From: Chryseomicrobium excrementi
GTDB taxonomy: Bacteria; Bacillota; Bacilli; Bacillales_A; Planococcaceae
NCBI RefSeq assembly: GCF_002798305.1
Contig: NZ_PCGR01000002.1
Location: forward strand, 296,034-360,033
Length of the DNA: 64,000 bases
Direction of reading: 5' to 3'
Shown here in pieces: positions 41,611 through 50,026 of this stretch. Positions within the stretch are counted from its first letter, which is position 1; each line of letters begins with the position of its first letter. The translations under genes and the position numbers were made by a program. The notes under the pieces were generated by a model. That model was not told the origin of the DNA. It did no database searches and saw nothing but the letters and a program-made list of their open reading frames with translations.

Positions 41611-43308
41611 TTAGGATTGGAAATACGTTTCGAGCTCCGTACTCTTCAAAGGTTTGGAGAAATGGAAGCCTTGAAGGCCGTCACATCCCATAGACTGTAG
41701 CTGCTTGGCTTGCTGCTCGGTCTCGATACCTTCTGCAAGCACTCGGATTTGAAGCGAATGACCAAGAGATACCATCCCTTTAATCAAGCGCATGACTTTA
41801 TCATTTTGAGTCATCGACTGGATGAACGTCCGGTCAATCTTCAAACTCTCAATCGGCAAGATCTGCAAGTAACGAAGAGACGCGTACCCTGTTCCAAAAT
41901 CATCTAGAACGAAACGGATGCCCTCTCGGTTCAACGCATGCATCTGCTCGATGATTGCTTTTTCAGATTCTGCTTCGAGTGCGAACTTCTCTGTGATCTC
42001 AATTTGTAGACGGTTGGCAGGACAGCCGGTTTGCTGCAAAATCTGTGTGATGATGCGTGGCATGTTCTTGTCATGGAACTCACGAACGGACAGGTTGACA
42101 TTCACTTTGATGTCATAGCCTTTTTGATGCCACTCGGCGGCTTGCTTACAACTTTTTTCTAAGACAAACGTCCCTAAGTCATTAATTAGACCCGTTTGCT
42201 CTGCGATTGGAATCAACTCTTCTGGGGAAACTTGTCCTAAGACATCACTTTCCCAGCGAACTAGCGCTTCAAAGCTCGTGACCTTCTTGCTTGCCGTATC
42301 AAGGATAGGTAAGTAGACGACCTCAAGGTTCTGTTGATCAAGCGCTACTAACAGTTCTTTTTCGATCTCAACGCGACGAGACAGCTTGGAATGCGCATCT
42401 TTTGGTAGTGTTGTGATCAAGTTTCCGCCTTGCTGTTTCACTCGCTGTAAAGAGTTGTGGGCCGCTTCCACGATATGATGCAACGTCTTTTGGTCATCCG
42501 GGTAACGAGTCATACTTCCGCTTACTGTCAGAGCAACCGCTTTGCTATCGATATAGACAGGGTTGGATTTTAAGAAATCACCAAATCCTTGGATGTACCA
42601 GTCGCTTAATGGAGTGATCAAGGCAAACTCATTGCGCCCCATCCGGCCGATTTCAGAGTCAGGGAAGTACTTTTTCAAAAGCTGAGTGAATTCATGGAGA
42701 AGCGCTTCTTCATGTTGTTCATTCATCAGTTCTTTTAATGTATAGAACTTATCGATCGACAGCAATACATAGGTGAACTCCATTTTTTTTGCAAGCTGCT
42801 CTTTCATGATTTCTTCCATTTTGTAACGACTGAGGAGGCCTGTCTCCAAATCGATGAAGGCAGCTTCTTCAAGCTTCGTTTGCATCGTTTTCTTATCTGT
42901 GATTTCTTCTTCTATAATATAGCTGTGCTGGACGATGTCCTCTTCATCCATTACGGGAATAGCTAACATTTGAACCCAATACGGTTGACCGGACTTTGTA
43001 CATTTCTCAACAGACCCTTGCCAAACAGAGCCGCGCTCTAGTTGCTGAAGGATTTGATGCGCTTTATGACGAGACGATTCTTCATCAGGGAGCAGTTGCC
43101 AAATCGATTTCCCTATGACGCGTTTTGGCGTCCACTCACTTCGTTCTAGAAAATTGGCATTTGTAGAGAGGATAATACCACTAGCATCAACAACATAGAA
43201 CATAAAGCCTTGTTTTAAACCAGCTTTTACCTGTTCCCATTCAGTAGGGATCGATTTCATTTCAAATGGCTGGTTTAAATGATCAAGTGTATAGTTAGTT
43301 TGAGCCAT
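41611..43308 (-). CDS. PAS-GGDEF-EAL protein, probable c-di-GMP phosphodiesterase
   Basis: A 565-residue cytoplasmic protein. A PAS domain (about 35-150) has a typical PAC tail (HSYIIEEEITDKK). The GGDEF domain (about 155-305) has GRNEF in place of GGDEF and is probably inactive. The EAL domain (about 320-565) is complete: Glu347 in FEALVRW, VNLSV, EITE, LDDFGTGYASL, LKIDRTF and LAEGIE. It should cleave c-di-GMP, perhaps controlled by the PAS ligand. No TM segment. The start is ATG 43308 after AAAGGAG; the earlier ATG at 43338 has no ribosome site. It may lower the signal read by PelD in the same window. Confidence 0.92.
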   Translation of the reverse strand: MAQTNYTLDHLNQPFEMKSIPTEWEQVKAGLKQGFMFYVVDASGIILSTNANFLERSEWTPKRVIGKSIWQLLPDEESSRHKAHQILQQLERGSVWQGSVEKCTKSGQPYWVQMLAIPVMDEEDIVQHSYIIEEEITDKKTMQTKLEEAAFIDLETGLLSRYKMEEIMKEQLAKKMEFTYVLLSIDKFYTLKELMNEQHEEALLHEFTQLLKKYFPDSEIGRMGRNEFALITPLSDWYIQGFGDFLKSNPVYIDSKAVALTVSGSMTRYPDDQKTLHHIVEAAHNSLQRVKQQGGNLITTLPKDAHSKLSRRVEIEKELLVALDQQNLEVVYLPILDTASKKVTSFEALVRWESDVLGQVSPEELIPIAEQTGLINDLGTFVLEKSCKQAAEWHQKGYDIKVNVNLSVREFHDKNMPRIITQILQQTGCPANRLQIEITEKFALEAESEKAIIEQMHALNREGIRFVLDDFGTGYASLRYLQILPIESLKIDRTFIQSMTQNDKVMRLIKGMVSLGHSLQIRVLAEGIETEQQAKQLQSMGCDGLQGFHFSKPLKSTELETYFQS

Positions 43309-43446
43309 ATACAGTACTCCTTTACAATCCGTTTTCATCAGTATAATTCATTATTACCAATACGTCATTACAATTCTCCACTTACTATTCCAAAAGTTCT
43401 AGGAATTGTAAAATGGCGAAATAGAGAAAAGGCAGGGGAATTCACC

Positions 43447-44355
43447 ATGAACTCACAACGATATAAAGGAATTGGACTCATTCTCTCGGGAGCTATGCTC
43501 TGGGGAGCGAGTGGTCCAATGATGGAATGGTTACTGGAGCACTATGCCATCAGTGTCCCGTTCTTTTTGACCATTCGCTTGATTGTGGCAGGGCTGCTCG
43601 TTTTGGCAGTAGTCCGACTTCAACATATTCAAGTGTTTACAATTTGGAAGGATGCTGCGTGGCGCATGAGGCTAGTAATCTTCGGGATCTTTGGAATGCT
43701 AGCTGTGCAGTTCACATTTGTTGCAGCCATCGATGCGAGTAATGCGACTGTTGCGACATTGCTTCAATTCATAGGGCCGGTCTATATCATTTTGTTTGTA
43801 TCTTGGAGATTGAAAAAGCGTCCGCCTGCTTATCAAGTGATAGGCATGGTGGGGACTCTGGGTGGACTTGTCCTGCTACTAACAAACGGAAACTTTGCCC
43901 AGTTGGCGATTTCAGGAGAAGCTCTATTTTGGGGAGTCGCTGTTGGGATTGCATTTGCTTTTTATACAGTGTACCCAGCTCGTCTCATGCAGGAGTGGGG
44001 TGTTTTGATCGTCGTCGGTTGGGGGATGGTGATCGGTGGAGTGGTCCTTGGCCTTTTCTCTCGCTTATGGGCGAGTGACGAATGGAGTCAATTACTGCAT
44101 CCGGTCGTCATTGGAATGACAGCGGCAATTATAGTAGTAGGAACGGTCGCGTTCATCTTGTTCTTGTCGAGCATGAAGTATATTACGGCTGTCGAGACAA
44201 GCATTTTATCCAGTATGGAGCCTCTAACCGCTATGATCATCTCTTTCTTCTGGTTTAGTCAGTTGTTTGGTCCGCTTCAATATGTAGGTATGGCTATCAT
44301 GCTCGTTTTCATCACGTGGCTAACGATTGCCGGGGAAAAACAATCAGAACATTGA
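43447..44355 (+). CDS. EamA/DMT-family transporter
   Basis: A 302-residue inner-membrane protein with ten TM helices and two EamA repeats: GIGLILSGAMLWGASGP in the first, and VGTVAFILFLSSMKYITAVETSILSSMEP, typical of the second. Such carriers export amino acids or other metabolites; the substrate is not visible. ATG 43447 follows AGGGGA; the open frame upstream is not coding. It is read divergently from the EAL gene. Confidence 0.88.
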   Translation: MNSQRYKGIGLILSGAMLWGASGPMMEWLLEHYAISVPFFLTIRLIVAGLLVLAVVRLQHIQVFTIWKDAAWRMRLVIFGIFGMLAVQFTFVAAIDASNATVATLLQFIGPVYIILFVSWRLKKRPPAYQVIGMVGTLGGLVLLLTNGNFAQLAISGEALFWGVAVGIAFAFYTVYPARLMQEWGVLIVVGWGMVIGGVVLGLFSRLWASDEWSQLLHPVVIGMTAAIIVVGTVAFILFLSSMKYITAVETSILSSMEPLTAMIISFFWFSQLFGPLQYVGMAIMLVFITWLTIAGEKQSEH

Positions 44356-44358
44356 GAC

Positions 44359-44386
44359 TTGTTTTTCACCTCTCCTGTGTCATAAT
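44359..44386 (+). promoter_or_regulatory. Possible sigma-A promoter of the ABC exporter operon
   Basis: TTGTTT, 16 bases, CATAAT, ending 46 bases before the first gene's ATG. Moderate match only. Confidence 0.35.
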
Positions 44387-44431
44387 AAGAGAAGTGATTA
44401 ATTCGTATTACGAAGAATTTTGAGGTGTGTA

Positions 44432-46168
44432 ATGAAAACAGTCTTTTCCTATTTAAAACCTTACCAGGGCCTCGTCATCTTGGCGTTGTTTTTGATGTTT
44501 CTTGAACTTGCCGTCGAGCTTATTCAGCCTTTATTGATTGCAAAAATCATTGATGATGGGATTTTGGCTAATGATCCACAAGTGATTTTAGAGCTCGGAA
44601 TCTTTATGGTCGTCATCTCGTTCGTCGCCTTCTTTGGTGCCATTACCAATACCGTCATTGCATCTCATATCGTACAGAGCTACGGCTATGACATTCGCAT
44701 GGCTTTGTTCCGAAAAGTGCAAGACTTTACGATGACCGCGTTCTTGCGCTTTCCGAACGCTAGCTTGATCACGCGTCTGACAACAGATGTCGTGATGACA
44801 CAAAACGTCATCTTCATGGGACTTCGTATTATGCTCCGTGCGCCACTTGTCGTCATAGGGAGTATCATCATGGCGTTCTTTGTGAACCCTTCACTTGCCG
44901 TGTACTTAGTGATCGGATTCCCGTTCTTACTCATCTTTATGTACTGGATGAGTCGCAAAGGGATGCATATGTTCACTCGCGTTCAAAAAGCGCTCGACCG
45001 ATTGAACCGTCAGATTCAAGAGAACTTACAAGCTGTGCGTCTCATTAAAGCTTACTTGCGTGGGCGTTATGAAGCAGAGCGCTTTAATGGTGTCGCAGAT
45101 GAGTTGCGTTCCGTCAACGTCACCGCGTTTCGCATCATGGAGTTTATTCTTCCGGTGCTCCTTCTTGTGATGAACATCAGTTTACTTGCGGTCCTCTGGT
45201 TCGGAGCAGACCTGGTGAACACAGGTGAAGCACCACTAGGAGACCTAGTAGCCATCGTCAACTACGTCATGCGAATGACAGGTGCATTCTCGATGTTTGC
45301 CTTCATCATTATCTTCTTCTCTCGTGCGAAGGCTTCGAGTGAGCGTATGGAGGAAGTGCTCCTTGTCGATGAAGAGCTTGAAAAGGGTCTGGATAGCGGG
45401 AAGTCACCTCGTCGTGCATATGGAGAAATCGAATTTGAAAACGTATCGTTCCGTTATCCGAATGCGAAGGAATGGGTGTTGGAGAATGTGTCCTTCCGTT
45501 TGAAGTCCGGTCAAAAGCTAGCTGTGATGGGGGCGACTGGTGCTGGGAAGTCGACGCTGTTCAATTTGATTCCGCGTTTCTTTGAAGTGACACGCGGGAC
45601 GATTCGTATTGACGGGCTTGCCATCGAGCAGTGGCCGCTACGAGAACTCCGAGAGACGATTGGTTATGTGCCACAACAATCAATCCTGTTTACAGGCAGT
45701 ATTGAAGAGAACTTAGGTTGGGGAGACACGGAAGCGGAGCAAGAGTGGCTAGTAAATGCAGCTCGCAAAGCACAGATCCACTCTTCAATCGAAGAGTTCC
45801 CGAATCAGTACCAGACGCGAGTCGGGCAAAAGGGAGTCAACTTGTCCGGTGGTCAGAAGCAGCGCTTGTCTATTGCGCGCGCCATTGTACGACGCCCTGA
45901 AATTCTATTGTTAGATGACAGTACGAGTGCGCTTGACGTCAACACGGAAAATGCTCTGTGGGAAGCGCTCGATGAGGAATCTGCGACGATGCTTGTCATC
46001 ACGCAAAAGATTCGGACGGCAAAAGGGGCAGACGCTATCCTTCTATTGAATGAAGGCCGTGTCGCTGCCTTTGGTTCTCATGATGAACTGATGAAGACAT
46101 CTGATTTATACCGCGCGATTGCGCAGTCGCAACAAGAAGGAGGCGATGAACATGAGCTTCTTTCGTAA
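44432..46168 (+). CDS. Heterodimeric ABC exporter, subunit with degenerate ATP site
   Basis: A 578-residue half-exporter: six TM helices (15-300) and a nucleotide-binding domain. Walker A GATGAGKST and signature LSGGQKQR are good, but the Walker B end is LLLDDSTSALD (Asp where Glu should be) and the H-loop reads ITQKI (Gln for His). This half therefore lacks its own catalytic residues, a feature of heterodimeric ABC exporters of the BmrCD/TM287-288 type. The partner with complementary defects is the next gene, overlapping by 17 bases. ATG 44432 follows GAGGTG. Substrate unknown, possibly drugs. Confidence 0.92.
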   Translation: MKTVFSYLKPYQGLVILALFLMFLELAVELIQPLLIAKIIDDGILANDPQVILELGIFMVVISFVAFFGAITNTVIASHIVQSYGYDIRMALFRKVQDFTMTAFLRFPNASLITRLTTDVVMTQNVIFMGLRIMLRAPLVVIGSIIMAFFVNPSLAVYLVIGFPFLLIFMYWMSRKGMHMFTRVQKALDRLNRQIQENLQAVRLIKAYLRGRYEAERFNGVADELRSVNVTAFRIMEFILPVLLLVMNISLLAVLWFGADLVNTGEAPLGDLVAIVNYVMRMTGAFSMFAFIIIFFSRAKASSERMEEVLLVDEELEKGLDSGKSPRRAYGEIEFENVSFRYPNAKEWVLENVSFRLKSGQKLAVMGATGAGKSTLFNLIPRFFEVTRGTIRIDGLAIEQWPLRELRETIGYVPQQSILFTGSIEENLGWGDTEAEQEWLVNAARKAQIHSSIEEFPNQYQTRVGQKGVNLSGGQKQRLSIARAIVRRPEILLLDDSTSALDVNTENALWEALDEESATMLVITQKIRTAKGADAILLLNEGRVAAFGSHDELMKTSDLYRAIAQSQQEGGDEHELLS

Positions 46169-47981
46169 GCCGTTTGGATATGAACCGATTTTAACTAAAG
46201 AAGATATCAATGGGACATCTGAGAAGAAAGTCGATAAAGCATCCGACTGGAAGTCTGTGCTGTACCGCATCTGGCAATTTGTCGATGAACAACGCGCTTT
46301 GTTGATTGTCGTGTTGGCACTTGTTCTTGTATCTTCCGTACTCGCTTTAGCAGGTCCTTATCTAGTTGGACGGATTATTGACGACTACATCACGAACCGG
46401 GACCTGTCCGGGCTTTCTACTATCATTATCTGGCTTGCTGTCATTTATGTTGGCTGGTCAGTCAGTTTATACCTACAGAACTACTGGATGATCGGTATCG
46501 CGCAGCAGACCATTTACCGTCTGCGAACGACACTCATCAGCCACTTGCAACGTCTGTCTGTATCGTTCTTTGACCGCCGTCAACATGGGGAACTGATGTC
46601 TCGTGTGACGAATGATATTGAAAACGTCAGCCAGACTTTGAATACATCTTTCATTCAAGTGTTTTCGAGTATTTTGACTCTAATCGGAACGACGGTCGTC
46701 ATGCTACTTTTAAGCCCACTGATGACCGTGATTACGCTCACCATTGTGCCTGTGATGTTCGTGGCCATTCGCTGGATCACAAAACGTACGTCGAAGCTCT
46801 TCAAAGAGCAGCAAAAAGCTGTTGGAGAACTGAACGGGATGATTGAAGAGACCATTTCTGGGCAGCGTATCGTCAAGGCCTTCTCTCAAGAAGAGCGCAT
46901 GATGCAGGAGTTCTCAGCAAAGAGTACTCGACTTCGTACGACGGGCTTCTGGGCACTGACGTACTCAGGATTCATTCCAAAAGTAATGAACTTACTGAAC
47001 AACTTGAGCTTTACGATGGTAGCAGCAATTGGCGGAGTGCTTGCGTTCTATGATCAGATTTCCATCGGGGAAATCGTCATCTTCACCGAGTACGCACGGC
47101 AGTTCACGCGACCACTGAATGATCTTTCGAACCAGTTCAACACAGTCTTGTCTGCGATTGCAGGGGCGGAGCGTGTATTTAAAATCATCGACGAGGAGCC
47201 GGAAGCAGATACGGGTCTTGCTGAAAATGATGTCACATTAAAAGGCCACGTCGAATTCAAAGACGTCGTATTCCGCTACAACAAAGAAGAGTCCCAGCCG
47301 ATCATCGACCATGTGTCGTTTGAAGTGCGACCGGGGCAGACGGCAGCTCTTGTCGGAGCCACAGGTGCCGGGAAGACGACGATCATGCAACTGCTCGCTC
47401 GTTTTTATGAGACGGACGATGGGGCCATTCGCATTGATGGCATCGATATTAGAGACATTCCACGTAAAACATTACGCAGCCAAATGGCATTTGTACTTCA
47501 AGACCCGTTCTTGTTCGAAATGACGGTCATGGAGAACATTCGGTACGGCAAGCTCGACGCGACAGATGAAGAAGTCATGGAAGCAGCAAAGCAAGCCAAT
47601 GCACACGATTTTATCATGAAGTTGCCGAATGGCTATCAGACCGTTCTGAATGCAGACGGAGGCGAGATTTCGCAAGGGCAGAAGCAGCTGTTGTCCATTG
47701 CACGTGCTTTGGTCGCAGATCCTGCAGTCTTGTTGCTTGATGAGGCCACATCAAGCATCGATACCGTGACGGAGATGAAAATTCAAGAAGCGTTGGAGCG
47801 TTTGATGGAAGGGCGGACGAGCTTTGTTATTGCCCACCGATTGAATACCGTGCGCCAAGCTGATATGATTTTTGTAATGGAACATGGACGTCTTGTCGAG
47901 GGAGGTCCGCAACAGCAGCTACTTGAACAGAAGGGGCGCTATTACCAAATGCTCATGTCTGGAAAGGAAGAAAACGAATGA
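46152..47981 (+). CDS. Heterodimeric ABC exporter, subunit with catalytic ATP site
   Basis: A 609-residue half-exporter with a 40-residue N-terminal extension, six TM helices and a nucleotide-binding domain. Walker A GATGAGKTT, Walker B LLLDEATSSID and H-loop IAHRL are canonical, while the signature is ISQGQKQ instead of LSGGQ. It forms the working ATP site with the intact signature of the partner. ATG 46152 has AAGGAGG eight bases before it, inside the first gene. Its stop overlaps the next gene's ATG. Confidence 0.92.
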   Translation: MSFFRKPFGYEPILTKEDINGTSEKKVDKASDWKSVLYRIWQFVDEQRALLIVVLALVLVSSVLALAGPYLVGRIIDDYITNRDLSGLSTIIIWLAVIYVGWSVSLYLQNYWMIGIAQQTIYRLRTTLISHLQRLSVSFFDRRQHGELMSRVTNDIENVSQTLNTSFIQVFSSILTLIGTTVVMLLLSPLMTVITLTIVPVMFVAIRWITKRTSKLFKEQQKAVGELNGMIEETISGQRIVKAFSQEERMMQEFSAKSTRLRTTGFWALTYSGFIPKVMNLLNNLSFTMVAAIGGVLAFYDQISIGEIVIFTEYARQFTRPLNDLSNQFNTVLSAIAGAERVFKIIDEEPEADTGLAENDVTLKGHVEFKDVVFRYNKEESQPIIDHVSFEVRPGQTAALVGATGAGKTTIMQLLARFYETDDGAIRIDGIDIRDIPRKTLRSQMAFVLQDPFLFEMTVMENIRYGKLDATDEEVMEAAKQANAHDFIMKLPNGYQTVLNADGGEISQGQKQLLSIARALVADPAVLLLDEATSSIDTVTEMKIQEALERLMEGRTSFVIAHRLNTVRQADMIFVMEHGRLVEGGPQQQLLEQKGRYYQMLMSGKEENE

Positions 47982-48847
47982 CAGAAGATTTAGTAGTCGT
48001 GTCGACGCCTGTTGACCAGGAAACATGGCAAGAAATCAGTGAACTCGTTACCGCCGCATCATCCAAGGACAGTATCAGCTACGCGCCGATCTTTGGCGTC
48101 GAAAATTTAAAAGATCCTCACTTCTATGGCTTTTGCTTACTAGCTTACAGCCAAGAGACAGATGAGTTACTCGGGTTTGCTTCGGCAATCGATCCGATCA
48201 ATACACGCGATTACGAATGGAGCATTATGGTACATCCAGAGCGTCGCAGTAAAGAACTTGGCGTTCGGATTTATGAACGATTGATTGAGGAGTTTGAAAA
48301 ACGCGATTTCAACTCGCAGACTGCGATGAACCCATCCAATAGCCCGCACTCTGCTGCGTTTTTAAAGAAACTTGGCTATCAATATGCGTATTCTGAAAGG
48401 ACGATGAAAGCACTCGCCAAACCTGTAGAACTTGATGCCGATTTGACAGTACGCCCATTTGATGAGGAGAGCGATCTTGAGAGCTTAAAAGGCATCATCG
48501 AGAATGCATTTGGTGACTCTTCAGAAGAAGTCGACGCGTTGATTGAATTTACGACTCACGCGCCGAACCGCCAATTCTTTTTAGCCCATGCAGACGGTGA
48601 AGCCATCGGTGCGATGACTATCGTTCGCGAGAGCGAGCGCATTTGGGTAACAGCACTAGCTGTACATTCTATGGCGCGCGGCCAAGGAGTAGCGAGCAGT
48701 CTGCTCCGTTACGCGCAACAATATGCCTACAACGAAGGCTTGAAAGTAGTCTACCTAGATGTAGAGACGGACAATGAGACGGCATTGTCGATCTATGAAC
48801 GCGTCGGGTTTCAGACGGTGAATCATACGAAGTACTGGAAGAATTAG
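47978..48847 (+). CDS. Tandem GNAT acetyltransferase
   Basis: A 289-residue cytoplasmic protein with two GNAT domains (about 1-140 and 150-289). The acetyl-CoA loop in the second is HSMARGQGVASSLL, and LDVETDNETALSIYERVGF is the typical end; the first has the weaker VHPERRSKELGVRIY. The substrate is unknown. It starts in the stop codon of the ABC subunit (ATGA), so it is expressed with the exporter. Export plus acetylation would fit a detoxification or resistance unit (inference). Confidence 0.87.
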   Translation: MTEDLVVVSTPVDQETWQEISELVTAASSKDSISYAPIFGVENLKDPHFYGFCLLAYSQETDELLGFASAIDPINTRDYEWSIMVHPERRSKELGVRIYERLIEEFEKRDFNSQTAMNPSNSPHSAAFLKKLGYQYAYSERTMKALAKPVELDADLTVRPFDEESDLESLKGIIENAFGDSSEEVDALIEFTTHAPNRQFFLAHADGEAIGAMTIVRESERIWVTALAVHSMARGQGVASSLLRYAQQYAYNEGLKVVYLDVETDNETALSIYERVGFQTVNHTKYWKN

Positions 48848-48968
48848 TTTTAGATGTGAAGAACGCCGCTCTAGAAATTTCATCAAAACCAGGCGCACCA
48901 ATTGAGGCGCACTTTGCCTCGGTTGGGGTGAATGGTTATGATGGGGATTTCTGGCGTTCGCAACTCGA
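48845..48968 (+). repeat. Family C structured repeat, copy 3, starting at the GNAT stop codon
   Basis: GAACGCC/GGCGTTC (7 bp, perfect), GAAAT/ATTTC, AACC/GGTT and CACCAATTGAGG paired with CCTCGGTTGGGGTG around cgcactttg. Ends in the family edge gcaactcgat. Confidence 0.85.
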
Positions 48969-49072
48969 TTTCGATTAGATGTGGAGCTTCTAGGAGGCGC
49001 AACTCGATTTCGATTAGATGTGAAGAACGCCCCTCGCTGAGGCGTTGAGCGTGCGTTCTTCTTCATTAATTA

Positions 49073-49156
49073 CGATTTGTTCTCCATGCGTTGGGATTTC
49101 TTCTACATCGAGCACGATTTGTTCGACATGAAAGTTGATTTCTTCTGCATCAGAGT
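49073..49156 (+). repeat. 21-base imperfect tandem repeat, four units
   Basis: Units start at 49073, 49094, 49115 and 49136 and share the pattern NGATTTSTTCTNCAT with six variable bases. They lie in the 3' untranslated region of the ABC-GNAT operon. Confidence 0.8.
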
Positions 49157-49173
49157 TTTTCATTAACCAAAGC

Positions 49174-49240
49174 AGCTCCTAGGGAAGATTCCATAAAGCA
49201 AGTACACTCGCTTTAGAAATCTTCCCTGGGAGCTTTTTAA
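49174..49240 (+). terminator. Strong terminator of the ABC exporter-GNAT operon
   Basis: AGCTCC and AGGGAAGATT pair with AATCTTCCCT and GGAGCT, with an inner TAAAGC/GCTTTA stem, then T residues. It lies 327 bases after the last stop codon. Confidence 0.85.
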
Positions 49241-49256
49241 AAAAGGAGCGAATGCA

Positions 49257-49961
49257 GTGAAGATTTTTGCACATAGGGGTTGCTCAGGCACCTACCCGGA
49301 GAACACGTTGGCCGCTTTCCGCGCAGCACGCGAGCTCCCGATTGATGGCATTGAGCTCGATGTTCACTTATCAAAAGACGGGGAACTGGTGGTTATTCAT
49401 GATGAACTCGTGGATCGCACAACGGATGGTAAAGGCTTTGTGAAGGATATGACGAGTGATCAGTTGCGAGCTTTAGATGCCGGAAGTTGGATGGGTGAGG
49501 AGTTTGCTGGAGAGCGGATTCCATTTCTATCTGAAGTGCTCGAACTATTTTCAGGTACGCATCATGTGCTAAATATTGAGCTGAAATCTGATATTTTTCC
49601 GTATCCAGGAATGGCAGATCAAGTGATGAAGCTGATTCGTTTCATGGAACTTGAAGACCGGGTCATCCTTTCATCGTTTGATCATGAAGTGCTGCGCTAT
49701 GTGGCTGTAGAGTATCCAGATATCGAAACGGCGTGCCTGACGATGGAAGTGATGATCGATTTTCCGAACTACTTGAAACAAATCCCGTCGCCTGCCGCGC
49801 ACGTCTTCTTTCCGACAGCGCTTCGTCGTATGGGGCATGAGTTGAAAGCAGCAGGCATTCCGGTTCGGGCGTTTACAGTCAATGATGAAACCTATGCCCG
49901 GCTGCTTGAAGAGGTCGGAGTAGATGCCATCTTTACTGACTTTCCTGAGAAGTTTATTTAA
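49257..49961 (+). CDS. Glycerophosphodiester phosphodiesterase (GDPD family)
   Basis: A 234-residue TIM-barrel hydrolase that releases glycerol-3-phosphate from glycerophosphodiesters. Motifs are HRGCSGTYPENTLAAF (catalytic His), ELDVHLSKDGELVVIHDE (metal and second His) and NIELKSD. No signal peptide, so it is cytoplasmic. The start is GTG 49257 with AAAGGAG eight bases before it. Confidence 0.92.
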   Translation: MKIFAHRGCSGTYPENTLAAFRAARELPIDGIELDVHLSKDGELVVIHDELVDRTTDGKGFVKDMTSDQLRALDAGSWMGEEFAGERIPFLSEVLELFSGTHHVLNIELKSDIFPYPGMADQVMKLIRFMELEDRVILSSFDHEVLRYVAVEYPDIETACLTMEVMIDFPNYLKQIPSPAAHVFFPTALRRMGHELKAAGIPVRAFTVNDETYARLLEEVGVDAIFTDFPEKFI

Positions 49962-49964
49962 CAA

Positions 49965-49998
49965 AAAAACTCGTTTTCCTTTTGGGAGAACGAGTTTT
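49965..49998. terminator. Bidirectional terminator
   Basis: AAAAACTCGTT pairs with AACGAGTTTTT; convergent GDPD and DUF2804 genes. Confidence 0.88.
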
Positions 49999-50026
49999 TA
50001 TAGTTTTTAGTGGTTTTCGAGTTTGC

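Larger units (their letters stand above)
48848..49256. other. 409-base gene-free stretch of repeats before the GDPD gene
   Basis: It holds family C copy 3, two shortened tandem copies (about 48976-49008 and 49015-49062) joined by a repeated 24-base junction (from gcaactcgatt to gattagatgtg), four 21-base tandem units (49073-49156) and a strong terminator. A 49-codon minus-strand frame covering the tandem units has no ribosome site. Confidence 0.7.

Noticed and set aside
49014-49163. 49-codon minus-strand frame with repeated Glu-Gln-Ile units
   Set aside because: It only reads the 21-base tandem units and a family C fragment, and no ribosome site precedes its ATG.
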